Shown: one piece after another, positions 34,519 through 43,531 of the stretch
Numbering within the stretch: position 1 is the first letter of the stretch
How the letters are laid out: each line of letters opens with the position of its first letter
Assembly: GCA_947442255.1 (NCBI GenBank)
Contig: CANEVO010000017.1
Span: 1-44,318, forward strand
From: Opitutia bacterium
Lineage (GTDB): Bacteria > Verrucomicrobiota > Verrucomicrobiae > Opitutales > Opitutaceae
DNA length: 44,318 bases
Reading direction: 5' to 3'
Position numbers and translations under genes: made by a program
The notes under the pieces: model-generated
What the model was told of the DNA's origin: nothing
The model's database searches: none
The model's input: only the letters and a program-made list of their open reading frames with translations

Positions 34519-35363
34519 GCAGCCGCGCCCCGGCTGGGCGACGACCGGCGGGAGCGGACGATGAAGCCTGCGCCGGCCAGAATCAGGAAGATCGAGTAAA
34601 ACGTGCCCCGGCTCAGTCCGAAGAGCAGGGATGCATCCGGCTCGCGGAAGAGTTCCCCGATCATTCGCACCACCGCGTAGGCGATCAGGAACTCACCCGT
34701 GAGCTGGCCGGGCCGGGTGCGAGCGACCTCGCTCCGCCAGAAACGCCATTGGATGTAACCCAGCAGGACCGCGCCCTCGAGGGCGGCCTGATAAAGCTGA
34801 GACGGGTGGCGGGGTAGCGCCTGCGCCAGGCCGCGATCGAGTTCGTTGTCCGGAAAAATCACCGCCCACGCGACCGTCGTGACCTTCCCCGGGAGTTCGC
34901 CGTTGATGAAGTTGGCGAGGCGGCCGAGCAGCAGGCCGACCGGGGTGACGGTGGCGATCAAGTCGCCGATCCGCCCGAACGGGATGCGCTGCCTCCTTGC
35001 CCACCACGCCAGGGCCACCGCGACGCCGACAAATCCACCGTGGCTGGCCATCCCGCCTTCCCAGACCCGGAGGATCGTGAAGGGGTCCGCGGCGACCGTG
35101 GCCGTCTGGTAGAGCAAAAAATATCCGAGCCGGCCCCCCAGGAGCACGCCGAGAATCACGAATGTCATCAGGTCTGCGATGGCCGCAGAGTTGAACGGGG
35201 ATCGCCCTCGGTGATGATACGCCGTTAGCAGCCACCATGCGCCGACGAAGCCGAGCAGATAAGCCAGGCCGTAGTACCGAATGCCGAAGTCTCCAGAGAA
35301 ACGGACCAGGAATGGACTCAGATCGTGAACCCAATACGCGAGTGGCGGCACGCCCGTGATCAC
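34515..35363 (-). CDS. lgt: Prolipoprotein diacylglyceryl transferase
   Basis: A 282-residue integral inner-membrane enzyme that attaches diacylglycerol to the lipobox cysteine of prolipoproteins. It has about seven hydrophobic segments, the conserved GIRYYGLAYLLGF near the N-terminus, EGGMASHGG with His108, and the signature GRLANFINGELPG with Arg148. Then come RHPSQLYQAALEG and a C-terminal helix with FREPDASLLFGLSRGTFYSI. It serves all lipoproteins of the cell, including those predicted in this window. Its last four bases overlap the end of the convergent glgC gene, so both stop codons share sequence and transcripts overlap. It is divergent from gcvT with a 131-base gap. Confidence 0.95.
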   Translation of the reverse strand: MITGVPPLAYWVHDLSPFLVRFSGDFGIRYYGLAYLLGFVGAWWLLTAYHHRGRSPFNSAAIADLMTFVILGVLLGGRLGYFLLYQTATVAADPFTILRVWEGGMASHGGFVGVAVALAWWARRQRIPFGRIGDLIATVTPVGLLLGRLANFINGELPGKVTTVAWAVIFPDNELDRGLAQALPRHPSQLYQAALEGAVLLGYIQWRFWRSEVARTRPGQLTGEFLIAYAVVRMIGELFREPDASLLFGLSRGTFYSIFLILAGAGFIVRSRRSSPSRGAAA

Positions 35364-35494
35364 GGCAACCGCTTGTCCAGTGGCGAATAAATTCTGCCGG
35401 GGATGAGTCCGCGGCGGAGGTTGGCGCGGGGCCCGGCACGCCCGATGAAAACAAACCTTGCGGCGGCGCCGCGTGACATCGCTATGCTGGAGGC

Positions 35495-36598
35495 ATGAGC
35501 GGACTCAAACGGACCTCGTTGCGCGATTTTCACGCCGCCCATGGAGCGCGCCGGGTGGACTTCGCAGGCTGGGAGATGCCGGTGCAGTACCGGAGCATCC
35601 TCGAGGAGCACAAGGCGGTGCGCCGCGCCGCCGGACTCTTCGACGTGAGCCACATGGGGGAAGTCGACGTCCGCGGACCTGAAGCCGGCAAGTTCCTGAA
35701 CCGCCTCGTGACCAATGATGTCACGAAGCTTTATCCCGGTCGCGTTCTGTACTCGCCGATGTGCTATCCGAGCGGCGGCGTGGTGGACGATCTATTGGTC
35801 TACCAGCGCGGGCTGGACGATTACTTCCTCTGCATCAACGCGGGTAACATCGACAAGGACGTCGCGTGGATTCGGGAGCAGGCTGCCGGCTTCGCCGTCA
35901 CGATCGAGGATCGCAGTGCCGACTATGGCCTCCTCGCCGTGCAAGGTCCCATGGCCGCTGCCATCGTGCAGTCGTTGACCGGCGCGAAGCTCGGCCTGAT
36001 CAAATACTATCACTTTGCCGAAGCGACGGTGGCCGGTATTCACTGTCTCGCGAGCCGCACCGGCTACACGGGCGAGGACGGCTTTGAACTTTATCACGCC
36101 GCGTCGGAGTCGGTCGCGTTGGCGGAGGCCTTGTTGGCGGCCGGCGTACCTCATGGGCTGGAACTGGCCGGCTTGGGTGCGCGGGACAGCCTCCGGCTCG
36201 AGGCCGGCTTCCCGCTCTATGGGCACGAGATCACCGCGGACATCTCACCCTTGACGGCCGGGCTGGGCTGGACCGTCAAACTGGACAAGGGCTCGGACTT
36301 CGTCGGCGGGGCGGCCCTGCTCGCCGAGAAGCAGGGCGGAGCCCCCAACCAGGTGATCTTCTTCAAGACGGGCGATCGTCGGATCGTGCGCGCGGACACC
36401 CCGGTACTCGGTCCGGACGGCACGATCGTAGGGCGGGTACTTTCCGGCACCTTGTCGCCGATTCTCAATGAGGCGATTGGCTCCGCCTTCGTGACGACCG
36501 CGAGCGCCGCGGGGGAGGGAGGCTGGTCGGTGGACATTAGGGGAGCGCGGCTGCCCTTGCACCGGGTTCGGCCTCCCTTCGTGCCGCTGAAAAAATGA
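35495..36598 (+). CDS. gcvT: Glycine cleavage system T protein (aminomethyltransferase)
   Basis: A 367-residue protein of normal length. It begins with LKRTSLRDFHAAHGARRVDFAGWEMPVQY and contains AGLFDVSHMGEVDVRG, NRLVTNDVTKL, GLLAVQGPMAA, SRTGYTGEDGFELYH, GLGARDSLRLEAGFPLYGHE and DKGSDFVGGAALL. These are the classic GcvT sequence blocks for folate binding and the aminomethyl arm. It takes the aminomethyl group from lipoyl-GcvH and forms 5,10-methylene-tetrahydrofolate and ammonia. gcvH follows after 89 bases; gcvP is not in the window within the following genes and must lie elsewhere. The ATG at 35495 gives MSGLKRTSL. Confidence 0.96.
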   Translation: MSGLKRTSLRDFHAAHGARRVDFAGWEMPVQYRSILEEHKAVRRAAGLFDVSHMGEVDVRGPEAGKFLNRLVTNDVTKLYPGRVLYSPMCYPSGGVVDDLLVYQRGLDDYFLCINAGNIDKDVAWIREQAAGFAVTIEDRSADYGLLAVQGPMAAAIVQSLTGAKLGLIKYYHFAEATVAGIHCLASRTGYTGEDGFELYHAASESVALAEALLAAGVPHGLELAGLGARDSLRLEAGFPLYGHEITADISPLTAGLGWTVKLDKGSDFVGGAALLAEKQGGAPNQVIFFKTGDRRIVRADTPVLGPDGTIVGRVLSGTLSPILNEAIGSAFVTTASAAGEGGWSVDIRGARLPLHRVRPPFVPLKK

Positions 36599-36687
36599 GC
36601 CATCGCTGCGCCCCGGCTTGCACGCGTGGAACATTCGCGTCAAATCGACGCGTTTTGGCCCCGCAACTCCGTCCCTGACCGACCTTG

Positions 36688-37071
36688 ATGAGCACTATTC
36701 CCGCCGATCTCCGCTACGCAAAATCGCATGAATGGCTGAAGCTGGAAAGCGACGGCACGGCGACGATCGGGATTACGGATTTTGCCCAAGATTCGCTCGG
36801 CGACATCACCTACGTCCAGATGCCGAAGGTCGGCGCCACGCTCAAGGCGGGCGAAACCTTTGGCGTGGTTGAGTCGGTGAAGGCCGCGAGCGATCTTTAC
36901 GCCCCGGTCAGCGGAACCGTCCTGGCGGTGAATTCGGCGCTCGATTCCGCTCCCGAGACGGTCAATCGGGCACCTTACTCGGACGGCTGGATGCTGAAGC
37001 TGAAACTGGCGGATCCTGCGGCCGCGGCTGCGTTGCTCGATTCCGGCGCCTACGCCAAGTTGGCAGGGTAG
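36688..37071 (+). CDS. gcvH: Glycine cleavage system H protein
   Basis: A 127-residue lipoyl carrier protein. It opens with [17 protein letters not shown] and has the lipoyl site Lys65 in [19 protein letters not shown] typical C-terminal part with [13 protein letters not shown] follows. It shuttles the aminomethyl group between GcvP, GcvT and the lipoamide dehydrogenase. The ATG at 36688 is preferred to the TTG one codon earlier. It is probably cotranscribed with gcvT. The 169-base gap to the RND pair contains no gene. Confidence 0.96.
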   Translation: MSTIPADLRYAKSHEWLKLESDGTATIGITDFAQDSLGDITYVQMPKVGATLKAGETFGVVESVKAASDLYAPVSGTVLAVNSALDSAPETVNRAPYSDGWMLKLKLADPAAAAALLDSGAYAKLAG

Positions 37072-37240
37072 CGGCTAGTTAGGTGTCGGAGTGGGCCAGT
37101 CGTGAGCTGGTTCGTCCACGAAGATCGCTCGAAGATCACTCGCCCGCGCAACGACGTGCAGGCCGGTGCGTCTTTAACCCGAAGCCCATCGTATAGAACC
37201 TTTGCAAGCCCACTAATTTTCCGCAGTTATCTGACTCCCC

Positions 37241-38524
37241 GTGATATATCGAAAGCGCATTTCCCGCCTGGTTCTCCTTGCCCTCCTTGTGGCAGTGGGG
37301 TGCATCAAACCTGATCATGCTGCGATTGCGGCAGTAAGCGAAGGCTCCGGCAACTCGCCGGCCGTGCCGACAGAGGGTAAGCGCAAAAAGAAAGCGGTCG
37401 AGGAAGGCGGAGCGGTAACATCGGATCCTGTCGCGAAGGACAGTGCCGCCAAGACCGGTGCGAAGACCGGTGGAGCGAATAAAAAGACGGGTGGCAAAGC
37501 CGGCGGCGCCGGCGGGGGGCGCGGCGGGTCGGTTCAGCCGGTTGAGGTTACCAATATTTCGCGACGCGATCTCGTCGAGTCGCTCCGGGTGGTGGGTTCG
37601 CTCGGCGCCAATGAGACCGCCAGCATCCGGCCCGAGATGGCCGGGATTATCCGGGCGGTGCTTTTTGAGGAAGGCTTTGCGGTCAAGAAAGGGGATTTGC
37701 TCCTCAAGATCGACGACCAGGAACTCCAGGCGCAAGTCGACCAGAGCAAGGCCCGCTTCGAACTCGCGAAGCAAAACCTGGCCCGTGCCGAAAGCCTGCA
37801 ACTCACGCAGTCGAACACGCAGGCCGACGTCGATCGCTCCCGCAGCGAGTTCGCCGCCGCGCAGGCCGATCGGACCCTGCTCGAAGTGCGGCTGCGTCGG
37901 ACGGAGATTCGGGCGCCCTTTGACGGTGTCGTTGGATCCCGGGTGCTTTCGCCGGGCGATTTCATCAACACGCAGTCGGTGGTGACGATTATCAACGACC
38001 TGAGCCGGCTGAAGGCCGAGTTTCAGGTGCCGGAACGTTATGTGGCGAAGGTGCGGCAAGGCACGCCCTTCGCCGTGAAATCAACAACCGGCGACACGAG
38101 TTTGTCGACTTCGGGTGAGGTCTATTTCGTCAACTCGGTGATCGATCGAAACACCCGCTCGAGCGAGGTGAAGGGCTACCTCACCAGTCCGCCCCCGGCG
38201 CTCAAGCCCGGCATGTTTGGCGTTTTTGAAATCGTCCTCGAACAGCGGAAAAATGCCCTAGCTGTGCCGGAAGGTGCGATTTTCGTGGATCAGCGTGGCC
38301 CGCAACTCGTGGTCGTGAAGGATCAGGGCGGGGACAAGGTTGTCGAATTCGTGCCGGTCAAGCTGGGTTTGCGGACCAAGGGGCTGGTCGAGGTCATCGC
38401 GACCGTCACCAAGCTGGACGAGCGGACCCAAATCGTCGGCGCCGGCGTGGGCGCGCTGCCACTGTTTCCCGGAGCCCGCGTGGAATCACGGCCGCTGCGC
38501 GAGGAATTCCGTATCACCGACTAA
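37241..38524 (+). CDS. RND efflux pump membrane fusion protein (periplasmic adaptor)
   Basis: A 427-residue adaptor with a GTG start. The N-terminal hydrophobic segment ends in VAVGC, a possible lipobox with Cys21. A long, low-complexity Lys/Gly/Ala-rich linker (~45-100) precedes the folded part. The barrel-sandwich hybrid begins with VVGSLGANETASIRPEMAGIIRAVLFEEGFAVKKGDLLLKIDD. A helical hairpin (~165-215), the second half RRTEIRAPFDGVVGSRVLSPGDFI, a beta-barrel and the membrane-proximal domain follow. It links the RND pump to an outer-membrane channel; no channel gene is in the window. The pump gene starts three bases after its stop codon, so the two are cotranscribed. The substrate is unknown. 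Confidence 0.93.
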   Translation: MIYRKRISRLVLLALLVAVGCIKPDHAAIAAVSEGSGNSPAVPTEGKRKKKAVEEGGAVTSDPVAKDSAAKTGAKTGGANKKTGGKAGGAGGGRGGSVQPVEVTNISRRDLVESLRVVGSLGANETASIRPEMAGIIRAVLFEEGFAVKKGDLLLKIDDQELQAQVDQSKARFELAKQNLARAESLQLTQSNTQADVDRSRSEFAAAQADRTLLEVRLRRTEIRAPFDGVVGSRVLSPGDFINTQSVVTIINDLSRLKAEFQVPERYVAKVRQGTPFAVKSTTGDTSLSTSGEVYFVNSVIDRNTRSSEVKGYLTSPPPALKPGMFGVFEIVLEQRKNALAVPEGAIFVDQRGPQLVVVKDQGGDKVVEFVPVKLGLRTKGLVEVIATVTKLDERTQIVGAGVGALPLFPGARVESRPLREEFRITD

Positions 38525-38527
38525 ATC

Positions 38528-41500
38528 ATGCTTCTCTCCGACCTTTCCATCAAGCGGCCGGTCATCTGCCTGGTCGCGTCGATTGTCATCATGCTCGTCG
38601 GCGCGCTTTCGTTCGGCCGGCTCGCCGTGCGGGAGTATCCCGACACGGACGCGCCTGTAATCTCCATTAGCGTGAGCTACCGGGGTGCATCGGCCGAGGT
38701 CATCGAGTCGAAGCTGATCGAAATCATTGAAAAGGAAGTCGCCGCCATCGACGGGCTGCGGGTGATTCGCTCCTTTTCGTTCGAACAGCGGGGCTACATC
38801 CAGCTCGAGTTTAACGTCGGCCGCAATATCGACGAGGCCGCCAACGATGTCCGCGACAAGGTGGCCCGCGTGCGCCGGCAGCTCCCGCCCGAGGTCGACG
38901 ACCCAACGATTTCCAAGGCCGACTCCGAGGCGGATCCTGTGGTCTCCCTGTCGTTCAGCTCGGAACGCCACAACCGCCTCGAGCTGACCGAGCTGGTGGA
39001 CAAACTGGCCGTGCAACGGATTCAGACGATCTCCGGCGTCGCTGCGGTCGAGCTACGCGGCCAGCGCTATGCGATGCGGCTTTGGGTCGATGCGACCCGG
39101 CTTGCGGCCTACAATCTGACGGTGGCGGACCTTGAGCGCGCGTTGCGGCAGCAGAATGTCGACCTTCCCGGCGGCCGGATCGAGTCGCTGTCCCGCGAGT
39201 TTCCCGTCCGGATGAAGGGGCGGATGGACCGACCGTCCGAATTCGAAAATCTCATTCTATCCTCCCGGAACGGTTCACAGGTGAAGTTTAGCGACATCGG
39301 CCGGGTGGAACTTGGACCCGCGGATTACCGGCAGGAGTCGTTTTTCAACGGCCTTCCCTCCGTCAGCGTGCAGGTCCTGCGGCAGTCGACCGCGAATCTG
39401 CTTGATGTCGCCAGTGCCGTGAAGGCGTTGATCCCGGTCTTGCAGGAGGAAATGCCCGAAGGGGTTAAAATCGATATTTCCTCCGACTACAGCATCTTTG
39501 TCGGTCGGTCGGTGGAACGGGTCTACCAAACCCTCTGGGAGTCGGCGGCGCTGGTCATCCTGATGATCTTTCTGTTCCTGCGTGACTGGCGCGCCACCCT
39601 CGTTCCCCTGCTGGCGATTCCAGTTTCGCTGGTCGGAACGTTTGCCGTGATGAACTGGCTTGGATTCACCATCAACACCCTGACCATGTTGGCGCTGGTG
39701 CTGGCCGTGGGCTTGGTGGTGGACGACGCGATCGTCATGCTGGAAAACATTTATCGGCGAATCGAAGCCGGTGAGAGCCCGATTCACGCTTCGATCTTCG
39801 GCGCCCGGCAGGTGGCGTTCGCCATCATCGCGTCGACGCTGACTCTCATCGCGGTGTTTTTCCCCGTGGCGTTCCAGTCTGGCGCCACTGGCCGGTTGTT
39901 TTACGAATTCGGCCTGACGCTCGCCATCGCGGTGTCCGTTTCACTCTTTGTCGCGCTGACCCTCTCGCCGATGCTCTGCTCGCGGATCTTGCGCACCAAG
40001 ATGGTGAACGGTCACGTGCAGCACGGCTGGTTGTACGAAAAGACCGAGCCGTTCTTCGTGGGGTTGAACCGCGCCTTCGAGTATCTTCTGCGGGGCGCGC
40101 TGAAATGGCGGCTGCTCGTGCTCCTGTTCGCCGTCGTCTTCGCCGTCACGGGGCCATACCTCTACACCAAGATGCAGCGCGAACTCACCCCGATGGAGGA
40201 TCGCGGCATCTTCAGCGCGAACTTCAATGCGCCGACGGGTTCGACCCCGGAGTACAACAAGGTCTACACCCGGCAGATTGAGGACATCCTGCTGGCCATG
40301 CCGGAAGTCGAGCGAACCTTCACCAACACGGGTGACGGTCGTGGATATGTCAGTGCGCAGCTCAAGCCGTGGGAGGAGCGGACCCGCAAAACTCAGGACA
40401 TCGTGGTGGAATTGCGCGCCAAGCTGCAGAATGAGATCACCGGCGGCGTCGCCTCGGCCAATCCAGTCCGGCCCATGGGCGGTGGCAGCAGTGGTCGCGG
40501 CAGTAGCGGTGGCGGTTTTGGCCTGCAAATGGTCCTCCAGGGGAGTGATTTCGACCGGCTGCAGGAACTCGGGAATCAGATGCTGGGGGTGATTCGCGGC
40601 TCGGAAGTATTCCGCACGGCACGGGTCTTCCCTTCGCCGACGAAACCCCAGCTCGACGTGATCATCGATCGCAACAAGGCCGCCGATTTGGGCGTGTCCG
40701 TTTCCGATGTGGCCGGAACGCTGGAGTCCCTGCTCGGCGGCCGCCGCGTGACGCAGTTCCAGCGCGGTAGCGAGCAGTACGATGTCCTGGTGCAGGTGGA
40801 GGACGCGAACCGCACGAGCCCGTCCGACCTTGCCCGGCTTTATGTGCGCTCGAGCAGTGGCAACATGATCCAGCTCAGTAATGTCGTCGACTACGGCGAG
40901 TCCGTCGTGCCCGAGAGCTTTCCCCATTTCAACCGGCTGCGCTCGGTGACCGTTTCGGCGCAGTTGGCCCCGGGCTACACCATCGGCGATGGCGTCGCGT
41001 TTCTCACGGAGGCGACCCGCGGCACCTTGCCGGCCGGTTATGCCATCGCCTGGGATGGCGAGGCCCGCGAGTTCGTCGAAAGCGCAAAGGACACCTACGT
41101 TCTCTTCGGCCTCGCCCTGATCTTCACCTTCCTCGTGCTCGCGGCCCAGTTCGAATCCTGGATTCACCCGATGACCATCTTCACCGGCATCTTCCTCGCG
41201 GTTTCGGGTGGTCTGATCGTGCTCTACTGCAGCCAGTATTTCGGCAAGCCGCTCACGGATAACATATTTTCCCGCTTCGGGATCATCATGTTGATCGGCA
41301 TGGTGGCAAAGAACGGCATCCTAGTCGTGGAGTTCGCGAATCAACTCCAGGTGCAGGGCCGCAATGCCTTCGATGCGGCCTTTCAGGCGGCTTCGGTTCG
41401 CTTCCGGCCGATCATCATGACGTCGATCGCGACCGTGCTCGGTGCCGCGCCGATTGCGTTCGGCGGCGGCCCGGGAGCCGAGACGCGCAACCCGATGGGC

Positions 41501-41692
41501 ATCGTGGTCGTCGGAGGTCTCTCGATTGCGACGGTTCTGACTCTTTTCGTCGTACCGATCGTGTACGTTATTATGGACCGTCTGTGCGTAAAGTTCACCG
41601 GTCAGTCCAGCGCGCACGGTCTCGTGCGGGCGGCGGAAATTGATCGTGAGACCGCCGGCGCTGACACGCCCGAACCGGCGATGTCGCACTAG
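38528..41692 (+). CDS. RND family efflux pump, inner-membrane permease (HAE1/AcrB-like)
   Basis: A 1054-residue transporter with twelve expected membrane helices and two large periplasmic loops. The N-terminus ([23 protein letters not shown]) and the proton-relay aspartates Asp399-Asp400 in [18 protein letters not shown] are typical. Conserved blocks include [52 protein letters not shown]-like TM4 and, near the end, [23 protein letters not shown]. An unusual Gly/Ser-rich insert (~649-664, [16 protein letters not shown]) occurs in the second porter half. It exports a hydrophobic or drug-like substrate using the proton gradient; specificity cannot be told. It follows the adaptor gene directly. 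Confidence 0.96.
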   Translation: [1054 protein letters not shown]

Positions 41693-41904
41693 GCCGCTCG
41701 TTGCAGTTGAATGGAGGGCCGGCGCTTGCGACGGACCTGTTTTGCCAAGTCAAATTGGAGCCTGCCGACGAGCCGGTTCGGCAGGCTCACGGCCAATCGG
41801 AAGGGATGTCAGGCCCTGAGCCAGTCGAAGGGCGGCAGCCCTCCATCAATCGACTTCGGCCCGGTCGCCGTCGAAATCGCCCGGACTGCACGCTTCCGTC
41901 GTAC
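41693..41904. repeat. Convergent intergenic region with a palindrome (repeat G)
   Basis: No gene is seen between the RND pump and photolyase stop codons. A perfect hairpin has arms GCCTGCCGA (41760-41768) and TCGGCAGGC (41778-41786). It is followed by CAGGCCCTGAGCCAGTCGAA (from 41810), a string I recognise as a kind of short intergenic repeat seen in many bacterial genomes. The hairpin could slow transcription from both sides, but no T-run follows. Confidence 0.55.
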
Positions 41905-43491
41905 CTACAGCAGTTTGTCAGTTGCCGCCGGAGGTGCGCCGCCGTTGGCCCTGATCTCGGCCGCACGGTTCTGAATCAACTCCCGCACCGCCGGTTTCAG
42001 TCGCGCGAGATTTTTTACCTGCAGCGCCATGCGCTGGTTCTTCGCCAGCCGCGCTTCATGGCGCAGGAGGAAATCCCAATAGAGGGTCGTGAACGGACAG
42101 GCATCGGATCCCGTGGCTTCGGCGGGATCAAACCGGCAGCCCGCGCAGTAGTTGCTCATCCGCTGGATGTATTTCCCCGTCGCGGCATACGGCTTCGAAG
42201 CCATGATGCCGCCATCGCCATACTGCGACATGCCGAGCGTGTTCGGCAGTTCGACCCACTCGACGGCGTCCACATAGACCGCGAGATACCACTCGTGCGT
42301 CTCCTGGGGCCGCACGCCCAGCAACAACGAGTAGAGGCCCGTGACCATCAGGCGCTGGATGTGGTGGGCGTAACCATGACGCAGCGTCTGGCCGATGGTC
42401 GCACGCAGGCAGTTCATCTCGCAGTTTCCCGTCCAATAAAACGCCGGAAGTTTCTCGCGCGCCTCGAGTGAATTCAGGCCGAGATAGTCGGGCATGAATC
42501 GCCAGTAGATCCCGCGCACATATTCGCGCCAGCCGAGGATTTGCCGGATGAAACCCTCGGCTGCCGCCAGCGGCACCCGTCCCTCGCGATAGGCGCGCTC
42601 CGCCGCCGCCACGGCCTCGCGCGGATTGAGGAGCTTCAAGTTCATCGCCGCGGCGATCCGCGCATGAAACAGCCAGGGCTCGTCGACCCACATCGCGTCC
42701 TGAAACTGCCCGAAGCTGGCCAGGCGATGTTCGATGAAATCGTCGAGGGTCGCCCGGGCCGCTTCGGGGGTCACGGGCCAGGCAAAGTCAGTGAGCGTGC
42801 CGGGATGGTCCTCAAACCGTCGCTCGACTAGCGCGAGCACCGCGCGCGTCGTCGCATCGGGCGGCGAGAGCGCCGGCGGTCGCAGTTTTTCCGCCGCGGG
42901 GCCCTGCTTCGAAAAGCTGCCCCGGTTGTCGTGGTCGAAATTCCACTGTCCGCCCTCCGGTTCGCCCTTCGCGTCCAGCAATATGCCGTGCCGTCGTCGC
43001 ACCTCCCGGTAGAAGAATTCCATCCGCAACATTTTTCGGCCCTCGGCATGGGCCGCAAAATCCGCCTTGGTGCAGAAGAAGTGATCGTCCGGGCGCACCT
43101 CGAGCCGCACGCCGGCCGCCTTCGCCGCCCCGGCGATCAACTCCTGCACCCGCCACTCGCCCGCCTCCGTCATGACGAGTTGCTCCGGCCGCAGTTCCGC
43201 CACCGCTCGGGCCAGCTCGCCCGCGAGCGACTGGGTGTTTCCGGGATCCTCCAATGCCGTGTAACGCACCGTGCGGCCAAGTTTCCGCTGGCCGTCGCGA
43301 AAGTGCCTCATGGCCGAGAGAAACAGCGCGATGCGCGGCTTGCTCGTCCAGACGTGTTCCGACTCCGCGGCCACCTCGGCCAGCCAGACAACGTCCCTCT
43401 TCGGGTCGAAATCGTCGAAGGCTGCGGCCGCCGGATCGAGCTGGTCGCCCAGCACCAACACCAGCGAACGGATTGGTTTCGCGGCCCTCAT
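41905..43491 (-). CDS. Cryptochrome/photolyase family protein with four-Cys iron-sulfur site (prokaryotic 6-4 photolyase type)
   Basis: A 528-residue protein. The N-terminal antenna domain starts with SLVLVLGDQLDP and contains PDDHFFCTKADF. The FAD-binding helical domain has HRLASFGQFQDAMW, FIRQILGWREYVRGIYW, GQTLRHGYAHHIQRLMVTG, and WVELPNTLGMSQYGDGG. Four cysteines lie at 361 (CEMNC, second Cys), 449, 452 (CAGC) and 465 (DACPF). This spacing (X87, X2, X12) fits what I recall for PhrB of Agrobacterium, the bacterial 6-4 photolyase with a 4Fe-4S cluster. The expected role is light-driven repair of pyrimidine 6-4 photoproducts. The DUF2071 gene lies 40 bases upstream on the same strand. Confidence 0.92.
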   Translation of the reverse strand: MRAAKPIRSLVLVLGDQLDPAAAAFDDFDPKRDVVWLAEVAAESEHVWTSKPRIALFLSAMRHFRDGQRKLGRTVRYTALEDPGNTQSLAGELARAVAELRPEQLVMTEAGEWRVQELIAGAAKAAGVRLEVRPDDHFFCTKADFAAHAEGRKMLRMEFFYREVRRRHGILLDAKGEPEGGQWNFDHDNRGSFSKQGPAAEKLRPPALSPPDATTRAVLALVERRFEDHPGTLTDFAWPVTPEAARATLDDFIEHRLASFGQFQDAMWVDEPWLFHARIAAAMNLKLLNPREAVAAAERAYREGRVPLAAAEGFIRQILGWREYVRGIYWRFMPDYLGLNSLEAREKLPAFYWTGNCEMNCLRATIGQTLRHGYAHHIQRLMVTGLYSLLLGVRPQETHEWYLAVYVDAVEWVELPNTLGMSQYGDGGIMASKPYAATGKYIQRMSNYCAGCRFDPAEATGSDACPFTTLYWDFLLRHEARLAKNQRMALQVKNLARLKPAVRELIQNRAAEIRANGGAPPAATDKLL

Positions 43492-43531
43492 CGCGCCGCC
43501 CGTGCTCGAACGGGACTGTTCTTAACCGTGT

